From Prevotella sp. oral taxon 475 (GTDB taxonomy: Bacteria; Bacteroidota; Bacteroidia; Bacteroidales; Bacteroidaceae), in the NCBI RefSeq assembly GCF_018127805.1, contig NZ_CP072334.1:1280001-1344000 (forward strand): DNA of 64,000 nt, written 5' to 3'. Each line of letters begins with the position of its first letter. The first letter of the stretch is position 1. The position numbers and the translations under genes were made by a program. The notes under the pieces are model-generated. The model was not told the origin of the DNA and did not search any database. It saw only the letters and a program-made list of their open reading frames with translations. Below, one piece after another: positions 9,075 through 18,390 of this stretch.

Positions 9075-9815
9075 TTAATATTCTATTTCTTCAAGAAAGA
9101 GGGCGTGACCGGGAACCGATTCGCCTGCGCAACTACGAGACTTTGAGGCCAGTACAGCAGCAAATTCTTCCCGGGTGAGTTTTCCCGAGCCCACATCGAG
9201 TAGCGTACCTACCACAGCACGCACCATGTTGCGTAGAAAACGATTGGCACTGATGCGGAAATACCATCGGGTAGGGGTGAGCTGAATCCAACGGGCCTCG
9301 CGTACTTGGCAAAGGGTGGTCTTGGCATCCGAATGACTTTTGCAGAAAGCTCCGAAGTCTGCCGTTTCGGTAAGAAGGCTGGCAGCACGGTTCATCTCGT
9401 GAAAGTCGGGCGCATGGTGCAGTGCATAGGAATAGAAACGAACGAAGGGGTCGCGGTCGAGATGGATATAATAATGATAGGTTCGCCATTTCGCACTGAA
9501 ACGGGCATGCATATCGGCGGCTACGGGTTGCAGACGTGTGACGGTGATGTCGCGGGGCAACACTCGATTGAGCTTATAAAGCCACTCAGAGAGGTTGGCG
9601 GGTGATGCGCTGTTGAGGTCGAAATGCGCTACCATCACTCGGGCATGCACGCCCGCGTCGGTGCGTCCGGCGGCAGTCACCTCGATGGACTGACGAAGAA
9701 TCAGGGAGAGTGCTCGTTGCAATTCGGCTTGTACGGAGTGCCCGTTGGGCTGAATCTGCCAACCGTGATAGGCCGTTCCGTCGTAAGAAAAGTAAATGAA
9801 GTATCGCTGTGTCAT
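9075..9815 (-). CDS. truA: tRNA pseudouridine(38-40) synthase TruA
   Basis: TruA isomerises uridines 38-40 in the anticodon arm. The 246 aa product starts MTQRYFIYFSYDGTAYHGWQ and has the catalytic aspartate in AAGRTDAGVHA. Other family motifs are KWRTYHYYI, DFGAFCKSHSDAKTT and RISANRFLRNMVRAVVGTLL. An in-frame extension up to 10553 exists but runs inside comEC and is not coding; the ATG at 9815 begins exactly at the conserved N-terminus. It follows the comEC stop by 14 bp and is probably in the same operon as comEC and the DUF3078 gene. Confidence 0.95.
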   Translation of the reverse strand: MTQRYFIYFSYDGTAYHGWQIQPNGHSVQAELQRALSLILRQSIEVTAAGRTDAGVHARVMVAHFDLNSASPANLSEWLYKLNRVLPRDITVTRLQPVAADMHARFSAKWRTYHYYIHLDRDPFVRFYSYALHHAPDFHEMNRAASLLTETADFGAFCKSHSDAKTTLCQVREARWIQLTPTRWYFRISANRFLRNMVRAVVGTLLDVGSGKLTREEFAAVLASKSRSCAGESVPGHALFLEEIEY

Positions 9816-9829
9816 TGTTTGAAAAGGAC

Positions 9830-11437
9830 TTATGTGTTGGATAGTTTTCTTAGATTGCGGATCGACCGAAGCATTTGATGGCTGCGATAAATGAGGATGT
9901 ATAGACTCCCCATGAGGAGATAGACCAGGAAGGTTTGCGTGGCGTTGAAAGATGGATATTCGAGAGAGGCATAGGGTAGGGAGGAAAGGTAGGTGGCAGA
10001 ATGGTTCATCGCTGTTGTCAGGAGATCGGAGAGGGAGAGAAGAACGTCGCCGAGTTGCGCTATGGACAGACTCTGCAAGAGAATCACGAGCAGGGATGTG
10101 TAGAGCAACGCGGTGGCCAGGGGAATGAAGAGGAGATTGGCAAAGAGAAAGTAGGTGGAGAATCTGCCGAAATAGTGCATGACCAGCGGGGCTGTGCCCA
10201 TTTGTGCTGCAAGCGATACGCAAATGAAATTCCAGAGAGCGGTGACAATGCCGGGCCATTCGTTCCGCCGGGCAAAGGCTTGGAGCGGTGGATGAAACAC
10301 AAAGATGGCGAGAACGGCGGCGAAGGAGAGTTGGAAGCTGATGTCCCACAACAGCATCGGGTTTCCGATGAGCATCATAAGGGCGGCAAGGGATAGGGCA
10401 TTGACCGACATTTTGTCGCGCTGAAGTAATGAAACGGCGGAGTAGATGGTGAGCATCACGGCCGAACGAACGGCTCCGGGTGGCATTCCCACTAAGAAGA
10501 CGTAGCCCCAGATGGAGGCCGTGAGAATACTCTGAACCCCTAAGGCTGTCCAACTGTTGGAGTCAACTCGGCGGAAAAGAAATGAGAAGATAAGCGAGAG
10601 AACGGTATAGATGATGCCTAAATGCAGACCTGACAAGGCCAGGATGTGCGAAACTCCGGCAATGCTGTAGGCTTCTCGTTGGGCATGAGAGAGCTTGGAT
10701 TTCTCGCCGAGTACCATCGCCTCAAGCAGGGCGCGGTTTTCGCTGCTCATCTTCCTATTCCAGGTCTGGGCAATCAATCGTTTTCTGTAATTGGAGAGAT
10801 ATAGATGCAGTCGCTCCCAAACGGGGATTCGCGCCTCTTGGTTGGGGGTGAGTTGTGTCGATTGCCAGGCCCGAGCATGAAGAAAGGTGGTGGCCTTGAG
10901 TCGATGGGCGGCCATCCAGCGGTCTAACCGAAAGCGCATGGAGGGGGAACGATGGAAGCGACGACTGAGGACGGACTGCCCCACGATGGTGGAACCCTGT
11001 GCCAGTGTGCGCCACCTGCCCGTTAGTGTATCGCGGAGGATGGAGGCACGGATGGCAAAAGGCTCGCAACGTTGATCGGCATTCGTCTCCAACACCAGCA
11101 GTCTGCATTGCAGCACTTTGCCGTGAAGGCTGGGTTCATCGGTTACGATGGCGGTGTATCTGAGCGGTTCGTCCAGGGGACAATTGTTGAGATCGGCCCT
11201 CTGGCATGTGACGAGCCAACCACCCATCATTCCTGTCGCCATCAGTATCGCCGTACTGGCTGTCAGTGGGCGATTTCTTGTCAGCATAAAAAGGATTAGA
11301 GAGAGAACGAACAACACTAGCCATGCTGTCGAAGGGATGAAAGAAGAAAAGGCGTCGCCCGCTATGATTCCCAAGACGAGCATCAAAGCGATGCGCATCA
11401 GTGGGAATAGCTGGATGACGCCATTGGGACGAAACAT
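9830..11437 (-). CDS. comEC: ComEC/Rec2-type DNA uptake membrane protein, short form
   Basis: ComEC forms the inner-membrane channel for single-stranded DNA uptake. The product from the ATG at 11437 is 535 aa. It has N-terminal membrane helices and a DUF4131-type soluble segment with SLHGKVLQCRLLVLE, then the competence domain with AGVSHILALSGLHLGIIY and FLVGMPPGAVRSAVML. Further helices run to the C-terminus, which ends in a basic tail. I see no metallo-beta-lactamase domain; longer ComEC proteins carry one after the channel. The frame continues upstream of 11437 but only into the DUF3078 gene, so the longer start is rejected. It begins 11 bp after the DUF3078 stop and is followed by truA. 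Confidence 0.85.
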   Translation of the reverse strand: MFRPNGVIQLFPLMRIALMLVLGIIAGDAFSSFIPSTAWLVLFVLSLILFMLTRNRPLTASTAILMATGMMGGWLVTCQRADLNNCPLDEPLRYTAIVTDEPSLHGKVLQCRLLVLETNADQRCEPFAIRASILRDTLTGRWRTLAQGSTIVGQSVLSRRFHRSPSMRFRLDRWMAAHRLKATTFLHARAWQSTQLTPNQEARIPVWERLHLYLSNYRKRLIAQTWNRKMSSENRALLEAMVLGEKSKLSHAQREAYSIAGVSHILALSGLHLGIIYTVLSLIFSFLFRRVDSNSWTALGVQSILTASIWGYVFLVGMPPGAVRSAVMLTIYSAVSLLQRDKMSVNALSLAALMMLIGNPMLLWDISFQLSFAAVLAIFVFHPPLQAFARRNEWPGIVTALWNFICVSLAAQMGTAPLVMHYFGRFSTYFLFANLLFIPLATALLYTSLLVILLQSLSIAQLGDVLLSLSDLLTTAMNHSATYLSSLPYASLEYPSFNATQTFLVYLLMGSLYILIYRSHQMLRSIRNLRKLSNT

Positions 11438-11448
11438 GTCGCGTGGAC

Positions 11449-12789
11449 TTAAAATCCGTAGGAGAATCCGATGGAGGCAAACTCTCTGAGTTGCCAATAG
11501 CCATGATGTCCGTCGCGTGCCGTTCCGTCGTCGAAGCGCGGATAAAGGAAAAGCTTCGAGCTGATGTATTTGTTGAATCGGAAAGTAAAGGTGTTTTCCC
11601 ATTCCACTTCGGCTCGGCGGTAGGTGGTGTAGCCGTAGAGTCGGGTTTGCCAGCTGACAGACTCGGACATCTTCCAAAGCAAGTCGAAGGTGAACTCCGA
11701 ACCGAAGTCGTGCAGGGTGTGGCGGTCGGGTTTCAGTCCGTAACGAGAGGCCACTGACAAACGGTCTACATATCTGAAGTTGTAGGCCAATGGGGCAAGA
11801 TGTATCGAGCCGGTGAGCCGACCTTTCAGTCCATTGACGTTATAATCCATACCAAGAGAGAGGTTGGTGTTCAGCGGCGACATAAAATCGGAGAACACTT
11901 GCCGGCTGTTGTTGCTGTAACCGCGCAGGAATTGCGTATAGGCTACCAACTGCATGGTGTAGTACCATCGTTTGGAAGCTTGCAAACCCAATTTCCCCGT
12001 ATAGCGTATGAGGTCTTCCGAGGTTTTGAGATTGTGCAGAGAGTCGCTTTTCGAGGTGACGAAGCCCAACTTCAGTTCCAGTTTATTGTCCCACTTCACC
12101 TTCTGTTTGTTGTTGTAATTGAGTTGCAGCGTGACGGCTCCCACCATCGAATAGTTGCTTTCGCCGCCTTTGTACCAATTGCCTGAAACGTAGTTTTGCA
12201 GAAATTGCAGATAGTAGTCTCCCTTGAACGACCAAAAGTTGGGCTTCACTACCACTACGTCTACGGCAATATTGCCGGGGTCGGTGGGTTTTTCGACCAC
12301 CTTTTGATTCAATCCCAGGTCTGATTTGATCACAACGGGATGGGCATTCACCTTAGGAACGGCGCGTTGCAACTGGTCGTCGGAGTTCTGCACGAGGTCG
12401 GGTCGGCGTAGATAGAGATTCAAAATGGCATCATCGGTCAGGGAACCTGCCACGAGATCGGCTCCCGTCCACAGTTTGTCGGCAGGGGCGAGGCGCAATT
12501 TCTGATCGATAAGATCTCGGTAGAAGGTGAGCGGTGCAAACAGTTTGTAACTCTGATAAGAGAGCGTAGACGAGTGGGCCGCAAAGCTTTGGGCTTGGCT
12601 GGTGGACCGATAAATTCTGTCGTAACACACCAGCAATGAGTCTTCATAGCCCTGCAAAAGAGCGTTTTTAGTTTCAGTCTTCTCCACCCGGGCTGCATTG
12701 CGCAAACTTTGCGCACTCAGTTTGCTCGGAACGAGGATAAGGAGGAATAGGAAGGGAAAGAGGGCCAGAAGGCTAATGCGATGTTTCAT
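11449..12789 (-). CDS. DUF3078 domain-containing secreted protein
   Basis: The 446 aa product has a signal peptide (MKHRISLLALFPFLFLLILV, then PSKLSA-QSL). The DUF3078 core lies in the second half: FWSFKGDYYLQFLQNYVSGN, YKGGESNYSMVGAVTLQLNY, WDNKLELKLGF, LGLQASKRWYYTMQLVAYTQ and FMSPLNTNLSLGMDY. Alternating aromatic strands and a C-terminal ...ASIGFSYGF suggest an outer-membrane beta-barrel. The function of the family is unknown. A -7 box TAATTTTG (reverse of 12810-12817) lies just upstream, so transcription can start between folC and this gene. It is followed closely by comEC. Confidence 0.85.
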   Translation of the reverse strand: MKHRISLLALFPFLFLLILVPSKLSAQSLRNAARVEKTETKNALLQGYEDSLLVCYDRIYRSTSQAQSFAAHSSTLSYQSYKLFAPLTFYRDLIDQKLRLAPADKLWTGADLVAGSLTDDAILNLYLRRPDLVQNSDDQLQRAVPKVNAHPVVIKSDLGLNQKVVEKPTDPGNIAVDVVVVKPNFWSFKGDYYLQFLQNYVSGNWYKGGESNYSMVGAVTLQLNYNNKQKVKWDNKLELKLGFVTSKSDSLHNLKTSEDLIRYTGKLGLQASKRWYYTMQLVAYTQFLRGYSNNSRQVFSDFMSPLNTNLSLGMDYNVNGLKGRLTGSIHLAPLAYNFRYVDRLSVASRYGLKPDRHTLHDFGSEFTFDLLWKMSESVSWQTRLYGYTTYRRAEVEWENTFTFRFNKYISSKLFLYPRFDDGTARDGHHGYWQLREFASIGFSYGF

Positions 12790-12865
12790 TTCTCTGTATC
12801 TTTTGCGTGCAAAATTAGATAAAAAACGGGAATTAAGTTTTGAATCGGTATTCTTTTCGACCTGT

Positions 12866-14194
12866 TCAACGTGAAGCCGATGACGATTTTGCCAGTTGGT
12901 CATCTTTCGAAGTGAGCGATGTGAGCAGATCGGCTACCACATAGCTGCTGCCGCCAACGAAGACGAAGTCCTCGGGATTAGCATCGGATAGAGCCGCGCG
13001 ATAGGCCGAGGGCACATCGGCGTAGCTTTCTCCGACGAGTCCTCGTTGGATAGCCTTTTCTTTCACTGTCCCACTAGGGATAGCCCGGTGGGTTTCGGCC
13101 TGTGTGAAATAGTAGCGGGCCTCTTGGGGGAGCAGGGCCAGCACGGAATCGAGGTCTTTATCGTCTACCATCCCGAAGACGATGCGCAATTGCCGACAGA
13201 CTTGCGCCTTGAGCTGTCTACTGAGATATTCCCATCCGCCTACGTTATGTCCCGTGTCGCAAATCACCGTCGGACGGTTTTGAAGGCGTTGCCATCGACC
13301 CATGAGTCCCGTATTTTCGCAAACTCTACTGAATCCTCTTCGTACTGCCTCCTCGTCGCAGCGGATGCCGAGTCGCCGCAGTTCGTTCACGGAGTAAAGG
13401 ATTGTATTGGCATTGCGCAGTTGATAGCTTCCGCCCAACCAGAGAGGCAGACTTCCGTAGCTCCGGGTAGTGAGCCACGTTTGTCCATCTGTTCCGCAGA
13501 TCTGGCCTGTCACCTCTTCTTCTTCCTGGGCAAAGTGGATGTCGGCCTCATTCCGTTGGGCTGTTTCCAAGAACACTGGGCGAGTTTCGGGTGTGGTTTC
13601 GCCAATTACCACGGGGATGTGCGGCTTGATGATACCCGCTTTTTCGCGTGCAATCTGTTCGAGTGTGTCGCCTAGAAATCCGGTGTGGTCGAGACTGATA
13701 TTGGTGATCACCGAGAGTAGGGGGGAGAGGATGTTGGTGCAGTCGAGTCGTCCGCCCAGACCCACTTCCACCACAGCGATGTCTACCCGTCTATGGGCGA
13801 AATATTGAAAGGCCATGGCGGTGGTGAGTTCGAAAAAGGAGGGGTGGAGGGGGACGAAGAATGGGCGTTCCCGGCGGACGAAGTCAACGACGTATTCCTT
13901 CGAGATGGGCAGGCCATCTACACGGATGCGTTCGCGGAAGTCTACCAAATGGGGCGATGTATAAAGCCCTACACGATAGCCGCTCTCCTGTAAAATCGAG
14001 GCCAGTGTGTGGGCTGTCGATCCTTTGCCGTTGGTACCGGCAATGTGCACTGAGCGGAATTGCTGATGGGGATGCCCCAGGTGGCGGTCTAAAGCCAAGG
14101 AATTGTCCAGACCCTCTTTATAAGCAGAAGCACCCACATGTTCGAAAACCGGGGTGCTGTTGAATAAATAGGTCAGGGTTTCTTCGTAGTTCAT
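12866..14194 (-). CDS. folC: Folylpolyglutamate synthase / dihydrofolate synthase
   Basis: FolC adds glutamate to dihydropteroate and to folates, and so supplies the folate pool. The 442 aa product is a Mur-ligase-type enzyme. It has the P-loop HIAGTNGKGSTAHTLASIL (about residues 49-67) and the following YTSPHLVDFRERIRVDG. Next come EVGLGGRLDCTNIL, ITNISLDHTGFLGDTLEQIA with its metal and carbamylated-lysine region, and a C-terminal ligase domain (CDTGHNVGGWEYL). Length fits the family. It overlaps no neighbour: the DUF3078 gene starts 76 bp downstream. The 455 bp upstream is filled by repeat array C. Confidence 0.93.
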   Translation of the reverse strand: MNYEETLTYLFNSTPVFEHVGASAYKEGLDNSLALDRHLGHPHQQFRSVHIAGTNGKGSTAHTLASILQESGYRVGLYTSPHLVDFRERIRVDGLPISKEYVVDFVRRERPFFVPLHPSFFELTTAMAFQYFAHRRVDIAVVEVGLGGRLDCTNILSPLLSVITNISLDHTGFLGDTLEQIAREKAGIIKPHIPVVIGETTPETRPVFLETAQRNEADIHFAQEEEEVTGQICGTDGQTWLTTRSYGSLPLWLGGSYQLRNANTILYSVNELRRLGIRCDEEAVRRGFSRVCENTGLMGRWQRLQNRPTVICDTGHNVGGWEYLSRQLKAQVCRQLRIVFGMVDDKDLDSVLALLPQEARYYFTQAETHRAIPSGTVKEKAIQRGLVGESYADVPSAYRAALSDANPEDFVFVGGSSYVVADLLTSLTSKDDQLAKSSSASR

Positions 14195-14244
14195 TTCTTT
14201 TCTTTGTGAATCTGAATGTCTGGGCTACTCGTTTCGATTCTCTT

Positions 14245-14645
14245 TCGAGCTTTCGCTCCGCGCGAAACTTCATTTTCTTTCATTTTTGAGCTTTCCAAGT
14301 AGTTGGAAACCTCATTTTTCTCATTTTTGAGCTTTCCAAGTAGTTGGAAACCTCATTTTTCTCATTTTTGAGCTTTCCAAGTAGTTGGAAACCTCATTTT
14401 TCTCATTTTTGAGCTTTCCAAGTAGTTGGAAGCCTCATTTTTCTCATTTTTGAGCTTTCCAAGTAGTTGGAAGCCTCGTTTTTCTCATTTTTGAGCTTTC
14501 CAAGTAGTTGGAAGCCTCGTTTTTCTCATTTTTGAGCTTTCCGAGTAGTTGGAAGCCTCGTTTTTCTCATTTTTGAGCTTTCCAAGTAGTTGGAAGCTTC
14601 GTTTTTTCCATTTTTGAGTCGTCCGAGACCTCGGAAAGCTTATTC
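14245..14645. repeat. Array C: 41 bp palindromic repeats, second framework
   Basis: Eight regular units have CTTTCC at 14291, 14332, 14373, 14414, 14455, 14496, 14537 and 14578, exactly 41 bp apart. The core is TTTCCAAGTAGTTGGAAA (7 bp arms around GTAG; A-to-G changes in later units). The framework between cores reads CCTCATTTTTCTCATTTTTG plus AGC. A degenerate unit precedes (core TTTCG..CGAAA near 14250) and another follows (core CCGAGACCTCGG near 14621). The array lies between folC and dnaJ, both leftward. The same framework is seen in arrays D, E and F with other cores. Confidence 0.95.
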
Positions 14646-14649
14646 TACC

Positions 14650-15828
14650 CTAACTAAAGTAATTTTTGAACCGCTGGAAGATGGTGCGCTTCGTGTCGTT
14701 GTCTCCCTTGAAGTTGGTGCTCTGCGAGAGTCTTTCGAGCATGGCGCGCTCTTCGCTCGTGAGGGTTTTGGGGACGTAGACGCTGAGGTTGACAATCAAA
14801 TCGCCCATACCCCTGCCGTAACCTTCGACGGCGGGTAGACCCTTTCCGCGCAGACGAAGCGTTTTGCCCGGTTGTGTGCCCGGTTCGATTTTCACTCTTA
14901 CCCGTCCGCCGTCGATGAGGGGGATTTCGACGCTGCCACCGAGTGCGGCGGTAGAGAAGTCGAGCAATTCGTTGTAGACAAGATCGTTGCCGTCGCGAAC
15001 GAAGGTGTTATTGGGTTCCTCTTCAATGTACACTTGGATGTCGCCTGTGATGCCGTTGCGCTTGCCTGCGTTGCCTTTGCCAGGCACATTCACCACCATC
15101 CCTTCGGCCACGCCGGCGGGAATTTTGATTTCTACTACCTCTTCGCCTTTCACGACGCCATCACCGTGGCAGACATGACAGGGATTCTTGATGACTGTGC
15201 CCTCGCCGTGGCAGGTGGGACACTCGGTTTGTGTCTGCATCATGCCAATCATCGTCCGCACGGTCTTCACGACAAATCCCTGTCCGTGACAAGTGGGGCA
15301 GGTGTCAGAACCGCTTCCTGCTTCGGCTCCGCTACCGTGGCAATGGGTACAGACAACGTCTTTCTTCACCTTGAACTTCTTGGTGGTTCCGGTGGCCACC
15401 TCTTGCAGCGAGAGTTTGATCCGCAGTCGTAGGTCGGCTCCGCGGTATTGTGGGTGAGAACCGCCGGCGGAGGAGAAACCTCCGAATCCTGAAAAGCCGC
15501 CCCGAGAGGAGAAACCGCTGTGACCTCCGAAGATGTCGCCAAACATGGAGAAGATGTCGTCCATGTTCATTCCGCCGCCTGAGGAGGAGAAGCCGCCTGC
15601 ACCGGAGAGTCCGTCGAAGCCGAATTGGTCGTATTGTTGCCTCTTGGCGGGGTCGTGCAGCACATCATAAGCCTCGGCAGCTTCTTTGAATTTCTCTTCG
15701 GCCGCTTTGTCATCGGGGTTTTTATCGGGGTGGTATTTGATGGCCAATTTTCGATAGGCCTTTTTGATTTCGTCTTCCGAGGCGTTTTTCGCAACGCCCA
15801 GTACTTCATAATAATCTCTTTTCGCCAT
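14650..15828 (-). CDS. dnaJ: Chaperone protein DnaJ
   Basis: DnaJ delivers substrates to DnaK and stimulates its ATPase. The 392 aa product is a type I J-protein. The J domain is at residues 1-70 with HPD in [12 protein letters not shown] Gly/Phe/Ser-rich linker follows (about 75-125), then a zinc-binding region with four CxxCxGxG repeats ([32 protein letters not shown]) and the C-terminal substrate-binding and dimerisation domains ([22 protein letters not shown]). It follows grpE by 26 bp; the two form a heat-shock unit. dnaK is not in the window. Confidence 0.97.
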   Translation of the reverse strand: MAKRDYYEVLGVAKNASEDEIKKAYRKLAIKYHPDKNPDDKAAEEKFKEAAEAYDVLHDPAKRQQYDQFGFDGLSGAGGFSSSGGGMNMDDIFSMFGDIFGGHSGFSSRGGFSGFGGFSSAGGSHPQYRGADLRLRIKLSLQEVATGTTKKFKVKKDVVCTHCHGSGAEAGSGSDTCPTCHGQGFVVKTVRTMIGMMQTQTECPTCHGEGTVIKNPCHVCHGDGVVKGEEVVEIKIPAGVAEGMVVNVPGKGNAGKRNGITGDIQVYIEEEPNNTFVRDGNDLVYNELLDFSTAALGGSVEIPLIDGGRVRVKIEPGTQPGKTLRLRGKGLPAVEGYGRGMGDLIVNLSVYVPKTLTSEERAMLERLSQSTNFKGDNDTKRTIFQRFKNYFS

Positions 15829-15854
15829 TCTTCTATCCTTTCAATCCGATTTGA

Positions 15855-16418
15855 TTACTGACCCACGGCCACTTTGGCGTGGCGGATGACCTTGTCGTTG
15901 AGCGTGTAGCCCGTTTGCATGCAGTCGATGATTTTGCCTTTCTTCTCGTCGCCCATACCGGGAACCATGGCTACGGCTTCGTGGAAGTCTACGTCAAAGT
16001 CTCGGTCGTCAGTCTCGATTTTCCTTACACCCTGCGCCTCAAGGGTGCTGATGAGTTTCTTGTAAATCAGTTCCCACCCCTCTTCCACAGCGTCCAGACT
16101 CTCGAGTTTGGGGGCATTGAGGATGGCGCGCTCCATGTCGTCGATGATGGGTAGGATGGAGGTGAAGGCTTTCTCGCCACCGTTGAGAATAAGGTCGGTC
16201 TTCTCTTTCAAGGTGCGCCGTTTGTAATTCTCAAACTCGGCCACAGTGCGCAGATATTTGTCTTTGAGCTCTTCCAGTTCTCTCTCTGCCGATGGCTGCT
16301 CTTCCTCCTGGGGGTCTGAGATCTCGGCATCGGGATTTGTTTCGCCCTCTACAGGCTGTTGAGCGTCAAGAGTCTCGTCTGTCTTCAAGTCTTTTTCTTC
16401 TTCGTTTATCGCGTTCAT
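15855..16418 (-). CDS. grpE: Nucleotide exchange factor GrpE
   Basis: GrpE releases ADP from DnaK. The 187 aa product has an acidic, poorly conserved N-terminal 50 residues. A long helix follows (ELEELKDKYLRTVAEFENYK, RRTLKEKTDLIL), then the small C-terminal beta domain with the signature DVDFHEAVAMVPGMGDEKKG and the ending GYTLNDKVIRHAKVAVGQ. The gene lies between the ABC-F gene (58 bp upstream) and dnaJ (26 bp downstream). Confidence 0.95.
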   Translation of the reverse strand: MNAINEEEKDLKTDETLDAQQPVEGETNPDAEISDPQEEEQPSAERELEELKDKYLRTVAEFENYKRRTLKEKTDLILNGGEKAFTSILPIIDDMERAILNAPKLESLDAVEEGWELIYKKLISTLEAQGVRKIETDDRDFDVDFHEAVAMVPGMGDEKKGKIIDCMQTGYTLNDKVIRHAKVAVGQ

Positions 16419-16475
16419 TACAAATCTTTTTTAATGTTTCTGCTTTCTCTCTTTGCAAACACCTTGCCAAAAAAA

Positions 16476-18113
<1,638 letters not shown>

Positions 18114-18128
18114 TTAAAATAATGTGTG

Positions 18129-18160
18129 CAAAGGTAGTGCTTTTCGTTCGATTGTGCAAA
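18129..18160 (-). promoter_or_regulatory. Promoter of the ABC-F gene
   Basis: Read leftward: TTTG, 20 bp, TACCTTTG, a full Bacteroidetes match. Transcription should begin near 18122, about 30 nt before the ATG at 18092. Confidence 0.85.
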
Positions 18161-18331
18161 TCGGTGCTTTTGAAAGCAAGGAAATGCCCCGTTCCTCGTA
18201 TTCTACTAACTGTAGTACACAAAAATGCGTTTTCTTCAGAAGAAATCTTCTTGCAAATGTAATGATTGATGCCTGTATAATCACTCTGCACGGAGAGTGA
18301 TTCCAAATGAACTCACTTTTCCAAGAACAAG

Positions 18332-18374
18332 TTAAGCGGAACATCCCGTAAGCACGTGATGTCCCGCTTTATTC
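18332..18374. terminator. Inverted repeat downstream of ppdK
   Basis: AAGCGGAACATC pairs with GATGTCCCGCTT (one mismatch) around a 12 nt loop, 17 bp beyond the ppdK stop. The U-tract is weak in the ppdK direction and better on the plus strand, so terminator activity is likely but not certain. Confidence 0.55.
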
Positions 18375-18390
18375 ATTATGGTTTAGAAAA

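Noticed and set aside
9816..10553. N-terminal extension of TruA to 492 residues
   Set aside because: The extension is the comEC gene read in another frame; TruA conservation starts exactly at the ATG at 9815.
11438..11677. N-terminal extension of ComEC
   Set aside because: It overlaps the DUF3078 gene; the extra residues are not membrane-like.
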